Source of the DNA: Xylophilus ampelinus
GTDB lineage: Bacteria > Pseudomonadota > Gammaproteobacteria > Burkholderiales > Burkholderiaceae_C
Assembly (NCBI RefSeq): GCF_901875635.1
Contig: NZ_CABFMN010000106.1
Location: 1-64,000 of the forward strand
Reading direction: 5' to 3'
DNA: 64,000 nucleotides
The notes below the pieces were generated by a model. That model saw only the letters and a list, made by a program, of their open reading frames with translations, searched no databases and was not told where the DNA came from. Position 1 is the first letter of the stretch, and each line of letters opens with the position of its first letter. Shown here piece by piece: positions 18,271-27,247 of this stretch. The position numbers and the translations under genes were made by a program.

Positions 18271-18293
18271 GCGGCCTTCGGGCCGCTTTTTTT
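18271..18293 (+). terminator. Rho-independent terminator of argG
   Basis: Stem GCGGCC with a TTCG tetraloop and GGCCGC (18271-18286) is followed by seven T residues. It lies 30 bases after the argG stop. Confidence 0.9.
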
Positions 18294-18362
18294 GTTGGCA
18301 CGCTGCGAACGGGGCCACGTCAGCGCCCGTCGCCTGAGAGGACCCACCACACAGACATTCGA

Positions 18363-18420
18363 ACCAAATCGGGCTCCAGCGCTTGCCCTGCCTGCGCGAG
18401 CAGCTATCAACTTCATAGCA
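18363..18420 (-). repeat. Comamonad two-hairpin intergenic repeat, copy 3 (diverged)
   Basis: Reverse orientation. Starts AACCAAATCGGGC (the CGATTTGG tail subtype), has a decayed GC segment, and ends with GCTATCAACTTCATAGC, keeping the GCTAT-N7-ATAGC form. It follows the argG terminator and precedes the DUF2868 gene. Confidence 0.75.
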
Positions 18421-18511
18421 TCGCCGCGGGCTGATCCGGCCCCGGCGGCATAATTTCGGCGCGCCCCGGTCGGGTGGCGCGCCCCGCCGGACCTCGAGAC
18501 GAAAGGACACG

Positions 18512-19972
18512 TTGAGCCCCCCATTGCGCACATTGACCCTGTCGGAAGCGACGCTGACCGAAGCAGTCCGCCTGCTCGAAGGCAATGGACCGCTCGAAGA
18601 CGGACAGGCCATGCGCGCAGGGTTCGGCGCCGAGGGCGGGCCGATGGCCCAGGCGGCGGCACGCGCCGCGGCGCTGGGCGAACGGCTGGGGCTGCAGGCG
18701 AGGCTGCGCCATGCGGCCGGGGCAGCGCCCTGGGTGCTGCTCGGGCTGGCCGCCGTGGTGGTGCTGGCCGGCTTGGCGCTGGCCGGTGCCGTCGTCGATG
18801 GGAACGACCGGCGCATCAACGTCATGGCCGCCCTGGTGGCGCTGCTGGGAGTGCATGCGCTGACCTTCTTGCTCTGGCTGCTGGCCTTGCCGTGGCCCGG
18901 TGCGGCCGGCCTCGGTGCCGTGGTCGGGCGGGTATGGATCGGCCTCACGGCCCGGCTGACGCTGGGCCGCGGCGCCGAGGGCGCGGCGCTGCTGCAGGCC
19001 GGAATGCGCCTGCTCGAGCGCGCCCGGCTGCTGCCCTGGGTGCTGGGCCTGGCGAGCCACACGGTGTGGGCGCTGAGCTTCGTCGCGGCGCTGGCAGCGC
19101 TGCTGTCCGCACTGGCCTTCCGCCAGTACACGCTGGGCTGGGAGACGACCATCCTGACACCCGACGCGTTCGCGCGCTGGATCGACGCGCTCGGCGTGCT
19201 GCCCGGCTGGTTGGGCTTTCCGGTGCCGGCCGCCGCCGAACTGCGCGCCGCGTCCGGTGCCGCGCTGCCCGCCGCAACCAACGGCGTGCTGGCCTGGTGG
19301 CTGGTGGGCTGCGTCGTGGTCTACGGCCTGCTGCCGCGCGCCGTGGCCGCGCTCGCCTGCCTGCTGGTATGGCGCTGGCGCCGCGCCCGCCTGCAGCCCG
19401 ATGCCTCGGCCCCCTATTACCGCAAGCTCTTCGCCCGATTCGACGCCCTGGCGCCGGCGCTGGTGGTCGACCCCGACACCCACGGCGCCGACTGGCACAT
19501 GGCCCGCACCAGCCTGGCGGGCCAGACCCAGCCGACACTGGCCGTCATCGGCTTCGAACTGCCGCCGGAACTGCCCTGGCCACCGCAGCCGTTGCCGCGC
19601 TCCGCCTCGCTGGTGCGGCGCATCGACGGCAGCGCCGCCGAGCGGCAGGAGTTGCTGCAGACGCTGATGCACGTGCGGCCCCGCGTGCTGCTGCTCGCCT
19701 GCCACGCCGCGTCCAGCCCCGACCGCGGGACCGAGCGCCTGCTGCGCGAGGCGCTGCCGCTGTGCGGCGAATGCCGGCTGTGGCTGGCTGCCGCGCCCCA
19801 TGGCGACGAAGCGCCGGCCGACGAGCCGGCCGGCGCGGCACGCTGGCGGCAGTGGCTGTCCTCCACCGGTCTCGACGAAGTCCACGCATTCACCGACTGG
19901 GCACGCGCCACGGCCGGGCTCGAGGCGCTGGCCGACGCCGCCACCGAGGCCGGCCGCGGGGAGGCCCCCTGA
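18512..19972 (+). CDS. DUF2868 membrane protein
   Basis: A 486-residue inner-membrane protein of unknown function. Hydrophobic helices are clear near residues 73-92 (PWVLLGLAAVVVLAGLALAG), 103-128, 186-212 and 258-290 (WWLVGCVVVYGLLPRAVAAL), followed by a soluble C-terminal part of about 190 residues. The TTG at 18512 is used because GAAAGGA lies just upstream. The stop is two bases before the ATG of a DUF3482 GTPase gene; these two families usually travel together, so they likely form one membrane-linked machine. Nothing in the sequence shows a catalytic site. Confidence 0.82.
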   Translation: MSPPLRTLTLSEATLTEAVRLLEGNGPLEDGQAMRAGFGAEGGPMAQAAARAAALGERLGLQARLRHAAGAAPWVLLGLAAVVVLAGLALAGAVVDGNDRRINVMAALVALLGVHALTFLLWLLALPWPGAAGLGAVVGRVWIGLTARLTLGRGAEGAALLQAGMRLLERARLLPWVLGLASHTVWALSFVAALAALLSALAFRQYTLGWETTILTPDAFARWIDALGVLPGWLGFPVPAAAELRAASGAALPAATNGVLAWWLVGCVVVYGLLPRAVAALACLLVWRWRRARLQPDASAPYYRKLFARFDALAPALVVDPDTHGADWHMARTSLAGQTQPTLAVIGFELPPELPWPPQPLPRSASLVRRIDGSAAERQELLQTLMHVRPRVLLLACHAASSPDRGTERLLREALPLCGECRLWLAAAPHGDEAPADEPAGAARWRQWLSSTGLDEVHAFTDWARATAGLEALADAATEAGRGEAP

Positions 19973-19974
19973 CC

Positions 19975-21414
19975 ATGCAGCCCGCAGCGCAGGCCGACGC
20001 CGGCACACCCTTGCGCATCGCCGTCGTCGGCCACACGAACGTCGGCAAGACCTCGCTGCTGCGCACGCTCACGCGCCGCATCGACTTCGGCGAGGTGTCC
20101 GAACGCCCGGGCACCACGCGGCACGTCGAGCGCGTCGACCTGCGCATCGACGGTCGCCCGGCCGTACGCTTCTTCGACACGCCCGGCCTGGAAGATGCGG
20201 TGACGCTGCTGGCGCATGTGGCCGCGCTCGAGGGCGCGAGCCGTCCCGAGCGCATCCGCCGCTTCCTGGACGGCCCCGAGGCGCACGGCGCCTTCGAGCA
20301 GGAGGCCAAGGTGCTGCGCACCCTGCTGGAGGTCGACGCCGCCTTCCTCGTCATCGACACGCGCGAGGCGCCGCTGCCCAAGTACCGCGACGAGATCGAA
20401 CTGCTGAACTCCTGCGCCCGCCCGGTGATGCCGGTGCTCAACTTCGTCGGCAGCCCGCAGGCCGCCGGCCGCGAAAGCGCCTGGCGAGAACTGCTGGCTG
20501 CGGCGGGGCTGCATGCGGTGGTGCGATTCGATGCCGCCGCCCCCTTCACCGGCGCCGAGCGCGACCTGTACCACGACCTGGGCGCACTGCTGCCGGCGCA
20601 CCGCGAGGCGCTGCGCGGTGTGGCCGCGCACCTGGCGCAGGAAGCGGCCGCACGGCGCACTGCAGCCTGCCGCGTCATCGCCGAAGGCATCGTCGACGGT
20701 GCCGCGCTGCGGCGCGAAGTGCCCAGCGAAACGATGGCCGACCCGAAGGCGCGCCAGGCCGAGGTCGACGCCCTGCGCCGCAGCGTCTTCGAGCGCGCCC
20801 AGCGCGGCATCGACGATCTGCTGGCGCTGCACGGCTTCCGCGAGGGCGACACGGCCGAGGCGCCGCTGCCGCAGTTGCAGGGCCGCTGGACGCTGGACCT
20901 CTTCCATCCCGAGACGCTCAAGCAGGCCGGTGCGCGGCTGGGCCAGGGCGCGGCGGTGGGCGCGGCCATCGGCGTGGTGGCCGACCTGGCGGTGGCAGGC
21001 ATCTCGCTGGGCGCCGGGGCGGCCGTGGGCGGCGCCATCGGCGGCGCGCTGGCGCAGGGCTGGGGCCCCTTCGGCCGCCGCCTGATGGGCCGGCTGCGCG
21101 GCGTGCAGGAACTGACGGTGGAAGACGGCGTGCTCTTCGTCATGGCCGACTGGCAGTTGCGCGTGCTGCAGGGCCTGGAACGGCGAGGGCATGGCGCGAC
21201 GGCGCCGCCCGCGAACGCCGCAGCCCCGCTGCCGCCCGGCCGCGCACAGGCGCTGACGGCGGCAGTGAAAGCGGCCCAGCCCGCACGCGCGCACGCCGAC
21301 TGGGCGGGGCAGCAACGCCGATTCGGCCGCACCCTCACGGACGGGGCACGCGATGCCGCCGTCGATGCGGTTGCGCAAGCGGTGGCCGGCGCTGCGGCCG
21401 GTCCGGCGGACTGA
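19975..21414 (+). CDS. DUF3482 GTPase with glycine-zipper membrane segment
   Basis: A 479-residue small-GTPase-like protein. P-loop GHTNVGKTS (19-27), switch I Thr in RPGTTRHVE (45-53) and G3 motif DTPG (68-71) are intact; the usual NKxD base-specificity motif is replaced by LNFVGSP, so guanine specificity is uncertain. The C-terminal half has a long glycine-zipper hairpin (GAAVGAAIGVVADLAVAGIS, then GAGAAVGGAIGGALA, about 325-360) expected to insert in or lie on a membrane. It is coupled to the DUF2868 membrane protein gene. Function unknown; by analogy with other glycine-zipper GTPases a membrane-remodelling or stress role is possible. Confidence 0.85.
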   Translation: MQPAAQADAGTPLRIAVVGHTNVGKTSLLRTLTRRIDFGEVSERPGTTRHVERVDLRIDGRPAVRFFDTPGLEDAVTLLAHVAALEGASRPERIRRFLDGPEAHGAFEQEAKVLRTLLEVDAAFLVIDTREAPLPKYRDEIELLNSCARPVMPVLNFVGSPQAAGRESAWRELLAAAGLHAVVRFDAAAPFTGAERDLYHDLGALLPAHREALRGVAAHLAQEAAARRTAACRVIAEGIVDGAALRREVPSETMADPKARQAEVDALRRSVFERAQRGIDDLLALHGFREGDTAEAPLPQLQGRWTLDLFHPETLKQAGARLGQGAAVGAAIGVVADLAVAGISLGAGAAVGGAIGGALAQGWGPFGRRLMGRLRGVQELTVEDGVLFVMADWQLRVLQGLERRGHGATAPPANAAAPLPPGRAQALTAAVKAAQPARAHADWAGQQRRFGRTLTDGARDAAVDAVAQAVAGAAAGPAD

Positions 21415-21534
21415 ACGACCGCGCCTGCCGAAGGGCTCCCGGGGCGTCCTACATGCGGCGCCAGTGATCTCCGACGGGACGTGTACCGGTGCGCGGCAGA
21501 CACTGCGTGCACGTCTTATCCGGAGAACCTCACC

Positions 21535-21609
21535 GTGAACACCATCATCTACGTCGTCGGCCTGATCGTTGTCATCGCTGCCGTTCTGTCCTTCTTCGGG
21601 CTTCGCTGA
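21535..21609 (+). CDS. 24-residue single-helix membrane peptide
   Basis: A GTG-started frame of 24 codons reads MNTIIYVVGLIVVIA, then AVLSFFGLR and stop. It is one hydrophobic helix with a polar N-terminus and a C-terminal Arg, the layout of small inner-membrane proteins. GGAGA precedes the GTG by 8 bases. I have an impression that near-identical small proteins occur in other beta- and gammaproteobacteria, which cannot be verified here. Function unknown. It lies 120 bases after the GTPase gene and may have its own promoter. Confidence 0.7.
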   Translation: MNTIIYVVGLIVVIAAVLSFFGLR

Positions 21610-21751
21610 ATCCGGCCCGCGCATCGCGCGAGGCTCTTTTCACTTCCCTTCATTCCGGGCCGATTGCGCAAGGCGCCTCCTGAGGTGACTGACGCAATCG
21701 GCCCGGGTCGCATGCATGAGAGCGCGACGACGCGTGCGGCATGATCGGGGC

Positions 21752-22510
21752 ATGGACACGCGCCCCTTCCCCCGGCCACTCGTGATCGTCAAGGCCGGCG
21801 ACACCCGCCCCGACCTCGCCGAGACACAGGGCGACTTCGAACACTGGATTGCCCGCGGCCTGGGTGACTGCACCCTGCCCCTTATGGTGCTGGATCCCCG
21901 GCGCGGCGACACGCTGCCCGATCCGCAGGCCATCGCCGGCGCAGTGGTCACCGGCTCACACGCCATGGTGTCGCACCGCGAGGCATGGGCCGAAGCCACC
22001 GGCCGATGGCTGGCCGGCGCTGCCCGGGCCGGCACGCCGTTGCTGGGCATCTGTTTCGGCCACCAGTTGCTGGCCGATGCGCTCGGCGGCCGTGCCGACG
22101 ACCATCCGCAAGGCCTGGAACTGGGGACGGTCGTGGTCGACCTGCTGCCCGAGGCCGCCGATGACTCACTGTTCGGCGGTCTGCCGGACCATTTCCCGGC
22201 CCATGTGGTGCACCGTCAAAGCGCCTTGCTTTTGCCTGCGGGCGCCGTTCGCCTGGCGTCCAACGCGTGGGAGCCGAACCATGCCTTCCGCGTCGGTGAC
22301 CATGCGTGGGGCGTGCAGTTCCATCCGGAGTTCGACGACGACGCGATGCGCGGCTACGTCGATGCGCTGGCGGCCGGGCGGCCCGATGCGCAGGCGCTGC
22401 GCGCCCAGGTGCGACCCACGCCGGAAGCCGCCAGCCTGCTGCGGCGCTTTGCCGGGCTGGTCGAGCGGCGCGAGGCCAGTTCCCCTGCGGCCGAAGCCAC
22501 CGCCGCGTGA
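21752..22510 (+). CDS. Class I glutamine amidotransferase-like protein
   Basis: A 252-residue stand-alone GATase1 domain. The triad is present: Cys101 in GICFGHQLLADAL, His191 and Glu193 in VQFHPEFD. Such single-domain members (YfeJ/GuaA-like) release ammonia from glutamine or hydrolyse gamma-glutamyl compounds; the true substrate is unknown. The ATG at 21752 (MDTRPFPRP) is chosen over an upstream in-frame start that would add an Arg-rich stretch. It is monocistronic by appearance. Confidence 0.87.
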   Translation: MDTRPFPRPLVIVKAGDTRPDLAETQGDFEHWIARGLGDCTLPLMVLDPRRGDTLPDPQAIAGAVVTGSHAMVSHREAWAEATGRWLAGAARAGTPLLGICFGHQLLADALGGRADDHPQGLELGTVVVDLLPEAADDSLFGGLPDHFPAHVVHRQSALLLPAGAVRLASNAWEPNHAFRVGDHAWGVQFHPEFDDDAMRGYVDALAAGRPDAQALRAQVRPTPEAASLLRRFAGLVERREASSPAAEATAA

Positions 22511-22636
22511 TGATCGCCCGCGCGCCGTTCGCCCACGGGCGGCCTGCGACTACAGCCGCCACCCGACCGGCGCGCTAGTCTTTTCACGACCAGCAGCGCG
22601 CAGCGCCACAGCCCCATTTCCTTCGCGGAGACGCCC

Positions 22637-23293
22637 ATGCCCCTGCCCCACCCGCCCCAGGCCGCTGCCGACAAGCCACCGCGCCGGCACTTCTCGATGA
22701 TCCGGGAGTTCCACCTCGCCGACGTCTTCACGCTCGGCAACGCCGCCTGCGGCGTGGGCGTGGTCTTCCTGGCGATGGCCTTCATCGCCAGCGGCTCGAT
22801 GGCGCAGTTCTACTGGGCTGCGGCGCTCGCGCCCGCGGCCTTCGTCTTCGATGTGTTCGACGGCCGCATCGCGCGCTGGCGCCAGACCCAGTCGGCGCTG
22901 GGCCGCGAACTCGATTCGCTGGCCGACGTGATCTCCTTCGGCGTGGCGCCCGCCGCGCTGGGCTTCGCCGCCGGGCTGCGCGGCGGCTGGGACTGCCTGG
23001 TGCTCGCCTACTTCGTCTGCTGCGGCGTGAGCCGGCTGGCGCGCTACAACGTGACCGCCGAGCAGCTCTCCGAAGGCGGCGCCAAGGTCAAGTACTTCGA
23101 GGGCACGCCGATCCCGACCAGCGTGGTGCTGGTCGGCGTGCTGGCCTGGGCGGCGTCGCAGGGCCGCATCGGCGACGCGCTGTGGGGCGGCGCCTGGCAG
23201 CTCGGGCCCTGGACGCTGCACGGGCTGACGTTGCTCTTCGCGCTCTCGGGCACGCTGATGATCAGCAAGACGCTGCGCATTCCGAAGCTCTGA
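22637..23293 (+). CDS. pssA: CDP-diacylglycerol--serine O-phosphatidyltransferase
   Basis: A 218-residue polytopic enzyme making phosphatidylserine, the precursor of phosphatidylethanolamine. The CDP-alcohol phosphotransferase motif DGx2ARx8Gx3Dx3D is perfect, from Asp75-Gly76 through Gly89, Asp93 and Asp97. Later helices include YFVCCGVSRLARYNV and FEGTPIPTS, typical of the membrane-bound PssA of Gram-positives and betaproteobacteria; the serine-specific assignment comes from the latter motif. It is not next to psd or ilvC here. Confidence 0.9.
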   Translation: MPLPHPPQAAADKPPRRHFSMIREFHLADVFTLGNAACGVGVVFLAMAFIASGSMAQFYWAAALAPAAFVFDVFDGRIARWRQTQSALGRELDSLADVISFGVAPAALGFAAGLRGGWDCLVLAYFVCCGVSRLARYNVTAEQLSEGGAKVKYFEGTPIPTSVVLVGVLAWAASQGRIGDALWGGAWQLGPWTLHGLTLLFALSGTLMISKTLRIPKL

Positions 23294-23322
23294 GTCTCGT
23301 GCAACCGCGCCGGCGAATTTCG

Positions 23323-23381
23323 AGCCAAAATGGCCTGCAGCGCCCGCCAGCCGGGCGCTACCAGCTATCTTTTCGATAGCA
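23323..23381 (-). repeat. Comamonad two-hairpin intergenic repeat, copy 4
   Basis: Reverse orientation: AGCCAAAATGGCC, then GC hairpin GCGCCCG-CCAGC-CGGGCGC, then GCTATCTTTTCGATAGC. It begins 30 bases after the pssA stop. Confidence 0.9.
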
Positions 23382-23500
23382 CTTTGGCAACACCGCATTG
23401 CTGCCGGCGAGCAGGCGCTCGCCGGCATCGTCACCCGGTCGGCCCTGCGGCGCGTCCCCCGCGCGGCACGCCCGGCCTGAACACCCAGGAGCCCGCCTGA

Positions 23501-24154
23501 ATGTCCCAAACCCCCTACGTCAACAACATGGCCGGCCAGACGCGCGGCGTGAAGGAACTGGTGGCCCTGGCGGCCGCGCACCCCCTCTCGCCGGAGTGCG
23601 ACCACTTCTACTTCCTGCGGCACGGCCAGACGCCGCGCAACGCGCTGCGTATCTTCCAGGGCTATGACGAGCCGCTGTCGGAGCTGGGGCTGGAGCAGGC
23701 CGCACTGGCGGCCACGGTGCTGGCCGGCGAGCCCATCCGCACCATCGTCACCAGCGATGCCCGGCGCGCCTTCGACACCGCCCACGCGGTCGCGGCGCCG
23801 CACAAGCTGTCGCCGATCGCGCGCGAGGTGCTGCGCGAGCGCAACTTCGGCGGGCTGGTGGGCACTTCCTCGGCCGACCTGGACTGGACCTGCACGCCCG
23901 AGGGCGGCGAAACGCTGGAAACCTTCATCGTGCGCACCCGCTCGGCGCTGGCCGGTGCACTGGCCGAGCCGGCCCCCGTGCTGGTCGTGGCGCACGGCGG
24001 CACGCTCTACGTGCTGGCCTCCCTGCTGGGCGTACCGATTGACGTCGGCGTGCTCGGCAACGCCCAGCCCCTTCGTTTCTGGCGCCAAGGCCCCATCTGG
24101 CGGGTGGAGGCCTTGCAGGCCGCGGGCGATCCGGCGCAAGCTGCGATCGCCTGA
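23501..24154 (+). CDS. Histidine phosphatase family protein
   Basis: A 217-residue protein of the phosphoglycerate mutase-like superfamily. The phospho-histidine motif FLRHGQTPRN (Arg40-His41-Gly42), the second His165 in VVAHGGT and Glu in RERNFGGL are present. Members dephosphorylate small phosphorylated metabolites or alpha-ribazole phosphate; the specific substrate is not evident. The 35 residues before the fold are longer than usual. It precedes cbpA by 30 bases on the same strand. Confidence 0.88.
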   Translation: MSQTPYVNNMAGQTRGVKELVALAAAHPLSPECDHFYFLRHGQTPRNALRIFQGYDEPLSELGLEQAALAATVLAGEPIRTIVTSDARRAFDTAHAVAAPHKLSPIAREVLRERNFGGLVGTSSADLDWTCTPEGGETLETFIVRTRSALAGALAEPAPVLVVAHGGTLYVLASLLGVPIDVGVLGNAQPLRFWRQGPIWRVEALQAAGDPAQAAIA

Positions 24155-24184
24155 CCTTTTTCCTTCCCCCACTTCTCCAGCACC

Positions 24185-25180
24185 ATGGACTTCAAGGACT
24201 ACTACAGCGCCCTGGGCGTGGAGCGAACGGCCCCCGAGGACGAGATCCGCAAGGCCTACCGCAAGCTCGCCCGCAAATACCACCCCGACGTCAGCAAGGA
24301 GCCCGACGCCGAGACGCGCATGCGCGACGTCAACGAGGCCTGGGACGTGTTGGGCAACAAGGAAAAACGCGCCGCCTACGACGCGCTGGCCGAGCGTGTG
24401 CGCAGCGGCCGCGGTGCAGGGCCCGACTTCGGCGCTGGCGGTGGCGCAGGGGGCTTCCAGCCGCCGCCGGGCTGGGACGAGGGCTTCGAGTTCCATCGCG
24501 GCGCCGGCCATGCCGGCCCGGCCGACCATGCGGACTTCAGCGACTTCTTCTCCTCGGTGTTCGGCGCGGCCGAGCGGCGCAACGCGGCGCGCCAGAACTA
24601 CCGCGCCAAGGGCGAAGACCACCATGCCGCCATCGAGGTGCCGCTGGAGTTCGCGCTGCAGGGCGGCGAGCGCGAGATCACGCTGCGCGCGATGGAGGTG
24701 AACGACCAGGGCGAGCCCGAGTTCGTCACCCGCACCCTGCGCGTGAACATCCCCCGCGCCGTGCGGCCGGGCCAGTACATCCGCATCGCCGGCCAGGGCC
24801 TGCCCGGCCACGGCGGCGCGCCGGCAGGCGACCTGTACCTGGAGGTGCGCATCGCACCGCATCCGATCTACCGTGTGGACGGCCAGGACCTGTCGATGGA
24901 CCTGCCGGTTACGCCGTCCGAAGCCGCGCTGGGCGCCGACGTCGAAGTGCCGCTGCCGGGCGGTGGCACCGGCGCCGTGCGCGTGCCGCCCAATGCGCGC
25001 GCCGGCCTCAAGCTTCGGCTGAAGGGCCGCGGCCTGGGCGGCGACCTGTACCTGGTGCTGGCGATCGCCCTGCCGCCCGCCGACGGCGACGCCGCGCGCG
25101 CCGCGTATGAACAATTGGCCAAGGCGACTGCAGTCTTCGACCCGCGCCGCCATCTCGCCGCCGCTGGAGCTTCCGCATGA
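24185..25180 (+). CDS. cbpA: Curved-DNA-binding/DnaJ-type co-chaperone CbpA
   Basis: A 331-residue class B J-domain protein that stimulates DnaK and binds curved DNA. The J domain (1-66) has the HPD motif at 33-35 in KYHPDVSKEP. It is followed by a Gly/Phe-rich linker (about 78-135) and two C-terminal substrate domains with PRAVRPGQYIRIAGQGLPG and VPLPGGGTGAVRVP. The Cys-rich zinc domain of DnaJ is absent. Its stop overlaps the ATG of the cbpM-like gene, the known modulator pairing. Confidence 0.94.
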   Translation: MDFKDYYSALGVERTAPEDEIRKAYRKLARKYHPDVSKEPDAETRMRDVNEAWDVLGNKEKRAAYDALAERVRSGRGAGPDFGAGGGAGGFQPPPGWDEGFEFHRGAGHAGPADHADFSDFFSSVFGAAERRNAARQNYRAKGEDHHAAIEVPLEFALQGGEREITLRAMEVNDQGEPEFVTRTLRVNIPRAVRPGQYIRIAGQGLPGHGGAPAGDLYLEVRIAPHPIYRVDGQDLSMDLPVTPSEAALGADVEVPLPGGGTGAVRVPPNARAGLKLRLKGRGLGGDLYLVLAIALPPADGDAARAAYEQLAKATAVFDPRRHLAAAGASA

Positions 25181-25485
25181 GCACGCGAACCACCACCGTC
25201 ACCATCACCCACTGCACGACGGTCGGCCCGGCCGACCCGCTGGCCGCCCTGCAGCTCGCGCATGCGTGCGGCGCGCCGATCGAGTGGGTGGCCGAACTTG
25301 CCGAAGTCGGCATCCTGCGGCCGCAGTCCGCGCGACTGGAGGACTGGCGCTTCGAAGGCAGCGACCTGCGCCGTGCCCTCGACACGCGGCGGCTGCAACG
25401 CGACTTCGACGTCGGGCTCGATGCCGCGGCGCTGATCCTCGAGCTGCAGCAGGAGGTGCGCAGGCTCAAGGCGCTGCTGGGCTGA
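25177..25485 (+). CDS. cbpM: CbpM-like chaperone modulator
   Basis: A 102-residue protein whose start overlaps the cbpA stop (ATGA). It resembles CbpM/MerR-like modulators: short N-terminal strands, a helix-turn-helix-like core (IEWVAELAEVGILRPQSARL) and a C-terminal amphipathic helix (LILELQQEVRRLKALLG). CbpM binds the J domain of CbpA and blocks both DnaK stimulation and DNA binding. The family call is supported mostly by context and the two recognised helices. Confidence 0.85.
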   Translation: MSTRTTTVTITHCTTVGPADPLAALQLAHACGAPIEWVAELAEVGILRPQSARLEDWRFEGSDLRRALDTRRLQRDFDVGLDAAALILELQQEVRRLKALLG

Positions 25486-25539
25486 GCGGCCGCACCGGAT
25501 GCACCGCTTCGACAAGCGGTGCGCGGGACGTGACGGGAG

Positions 25540-25761
25540 TCAGCGCGCCAGCATCGCGACCGGGGCGGGTCGAGGCGGCGCCATCATGACCGTCCCCGGT
25601 GGCGCCATCAGCGCCTGAATCTCGCGCGCCAGCCGGGCGGCATCGGCTCGGGCGCCGGGCTCGCCCTGTTGCAGGGCGGTCAGTTTTCGGGCGTAAGCGT
25701 CGGTGAGTTCGGCCCACTGCGCAAATTGCGGGCCGATGCCCTGCGCGGTTGTCTCTTCCAT
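25540..25761 (-). CDS. Small hypothetical protein
   Basis: A 73-residue frame starting MEETTAQGIGPQFAQW with GAGGGG about 8 bases upstream. The middle is helical (TDAYARKLTALQQ and AARLAREIQALM) and the tail is Met/Pro rich. The N-terminal half vaguely recalls phasin-type helices, but it is too short for a phasin. No family recognised. The upstream region, 25762-25997, is AT-richer than the rest (a stretch around 25885-25930) and may hold its promoter. Confidence 0.5.
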   Translation of the reverse strand: MEETTAQGIGPQFAQWAELTDAYARKLTALQQGEPGARADAARLAREIQALMAPPGTVMMAPPRPAPVAMLAR

Positions 25762-25997
25762 GGCTCGTCCCCTCGATGGCCTCTCGCGACAGGCGTGTCG
25801 GACCGCCGTGTCCTGGCAGGAGGCGTGCTCCCCGAGAAACAAAGTCTGCACCAGCGAGGGCCCACCCTGCGAAGGCCAGGGTTGAAAACCCCAACGCCAT
25901 TTTTTGCAATATTTCACATTTCGGGAGCGACAAGTCAGGATGTTGCAAACCGTGTCCAGGCGCGGGCGGCGAACCGACCGGGCAGACGCCGAGGTGC

Positions 25998-26972
25998 TCA
26001 GTCCTCGCGCATCCCGGTGGCCTTCACCACCGCACCCAGGCGCGAGCGCTCCTCGTCGACGAACTTGGCGAAGGAGGCGCGCGTGCCGCCGACGGGCTCG
26101 ATCCCCACGGCCTTCAGTCGCTCGATCGTCGCCGGGTCTTTCATGGCCTTGTCCACCGCCGCGGCCATCTTGTCGAGGATGGCCGGCGGCGTGCCGGCCG
26201 GCGCATGCACGCCTGCCCAGTGTGCGATGCGGATGTCGTCGAAGCCCTGCTCGACCGCGGTCGACAGCTGCGGATAGGCCGAGATGCGCTGCGTCCAGGT
26301 CGTGGCCAGCGCCTTGAGCTTGCCGCTCTTGATGTACGGGAGCACCACGATGCTCGCTTCCGAGGTCGCGTCGACCTGGCTGCCGAGCACAGCGGTGATC
26401 GATTCGGAGCCGCTCTTGTATGGCACCACGTCGAGCTTGGCGCCGTGGTTCTTCTCGAGCAGGCCCTCGACGAAATGCGGGGTGCTGCCCGTGCCGGCCG
26501 TCGCGAAGTGCAGGCCCTTGCCCTGCTTGGACGCGGCGACGAACTCCTTGAGGTCCTTGTAGGGCGCATTGGCCGGCGCCACGACCACCGAGGGCGCCAG
26601 GCCGATCATGGCCACGGGCACGAGGTCGCTGTCCTTGTAGGGCACCTGCTTGCGGATCATGCTGTTCGACACCACCCCGGCTGCGCTGACCAGGAAGGTG
26701 TAACCGTCAGGCGCGCTCTTGGCCACGACGTCGGTGCCCAGCATCGCGCCGGCACCCGGCTTGTTGTCCACCACCACCGGCTGGCCCAGCGCCTTGCCGG
26801 CGCCCTCGGCGGCGGCCCGCGCCATGAGGTCGTTGGCACCGCCCGCCGAGAACGGCACGACGAAGCGGATGGGTTTGGTGGGCCAGGCGCTCTGCGCCTG
26901 CGCGCCGACGGCGCCGAGCGTTCCGGCCAGCCCCAGCAGCAAAGCGGGCGCAGCGAATCGGACGAAGGTCAT
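25998..26972 (-). CDS. Bug-type solute receptor (orphan)
   Basis: A 324-residue periplasmic tricarboxylate-type receptor. It has a Sec signal ending GAVGAQAQS, the family opening WPTKPIRFVVPFSAGGAND, and NKPGAGAMLGTDVVAKSAPDG and PYKSGSESITAVLGSQVDA segments. The start ATG has GGAG upstream. No enzyme, permease or regulator gene is adjacent, so its ligand is unknown. It shares only family-level similarity with the other Bug receptor in the window and has Sec rather than Tat export. Confidence 0.92.
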   Translation of the reverse strand: MTFVRFAAPALLLGLAGTLGAVGAQAQSAWPTKPIRFVVPFSAGGANDLMARAAAEGAGKALGQPVVVDNKPGAGAMLGTDVVAKSAPDGYTFLVSAAGVVSNSMIRKQVPYKDSDLVPVAMIGLAPSVVVAPANAPYKDLKEFVAASKQGKGLHFATAGTGSTPHFVEGLLEKNHGAKLDVVPYKSGSESITAVLGSQVDATSEASIVVLPYIKSGKLKALATTWTQRISAYPQLSTAVEQGFDDIRIAHWAGVHAPAGTPPAILDKMAAAVDKAMKDPATIERLKAVGIEPVGGTRASFAKFVDEERSRLGAVVKATGMRED

Positions 26973-27247
26973 GGGAGGTCTCCTGTGTGTTGGATGTGGT
27001 GTTCAGGAACCGGCGCTGCCGGTGGAACCATGATGCCACCATCCCCGCCCGATGCCGATGGCGCGCGAACTTCCTCACGAAAACGCAGCTTGCGTCGCCG
27101 GGAGCGCACCTGCAGCGGATGAAGCGCGCACTTGTGCCTGTGCCTCCCGCGCTGCGGCCCCTAAAGTGCCCGGCCAATCGCACGGACGACCTCGCAATGG
27201 CGCCTGCCACCGTCCACGCCGCCCAACCACCCGCCACGAGTGTCCAC

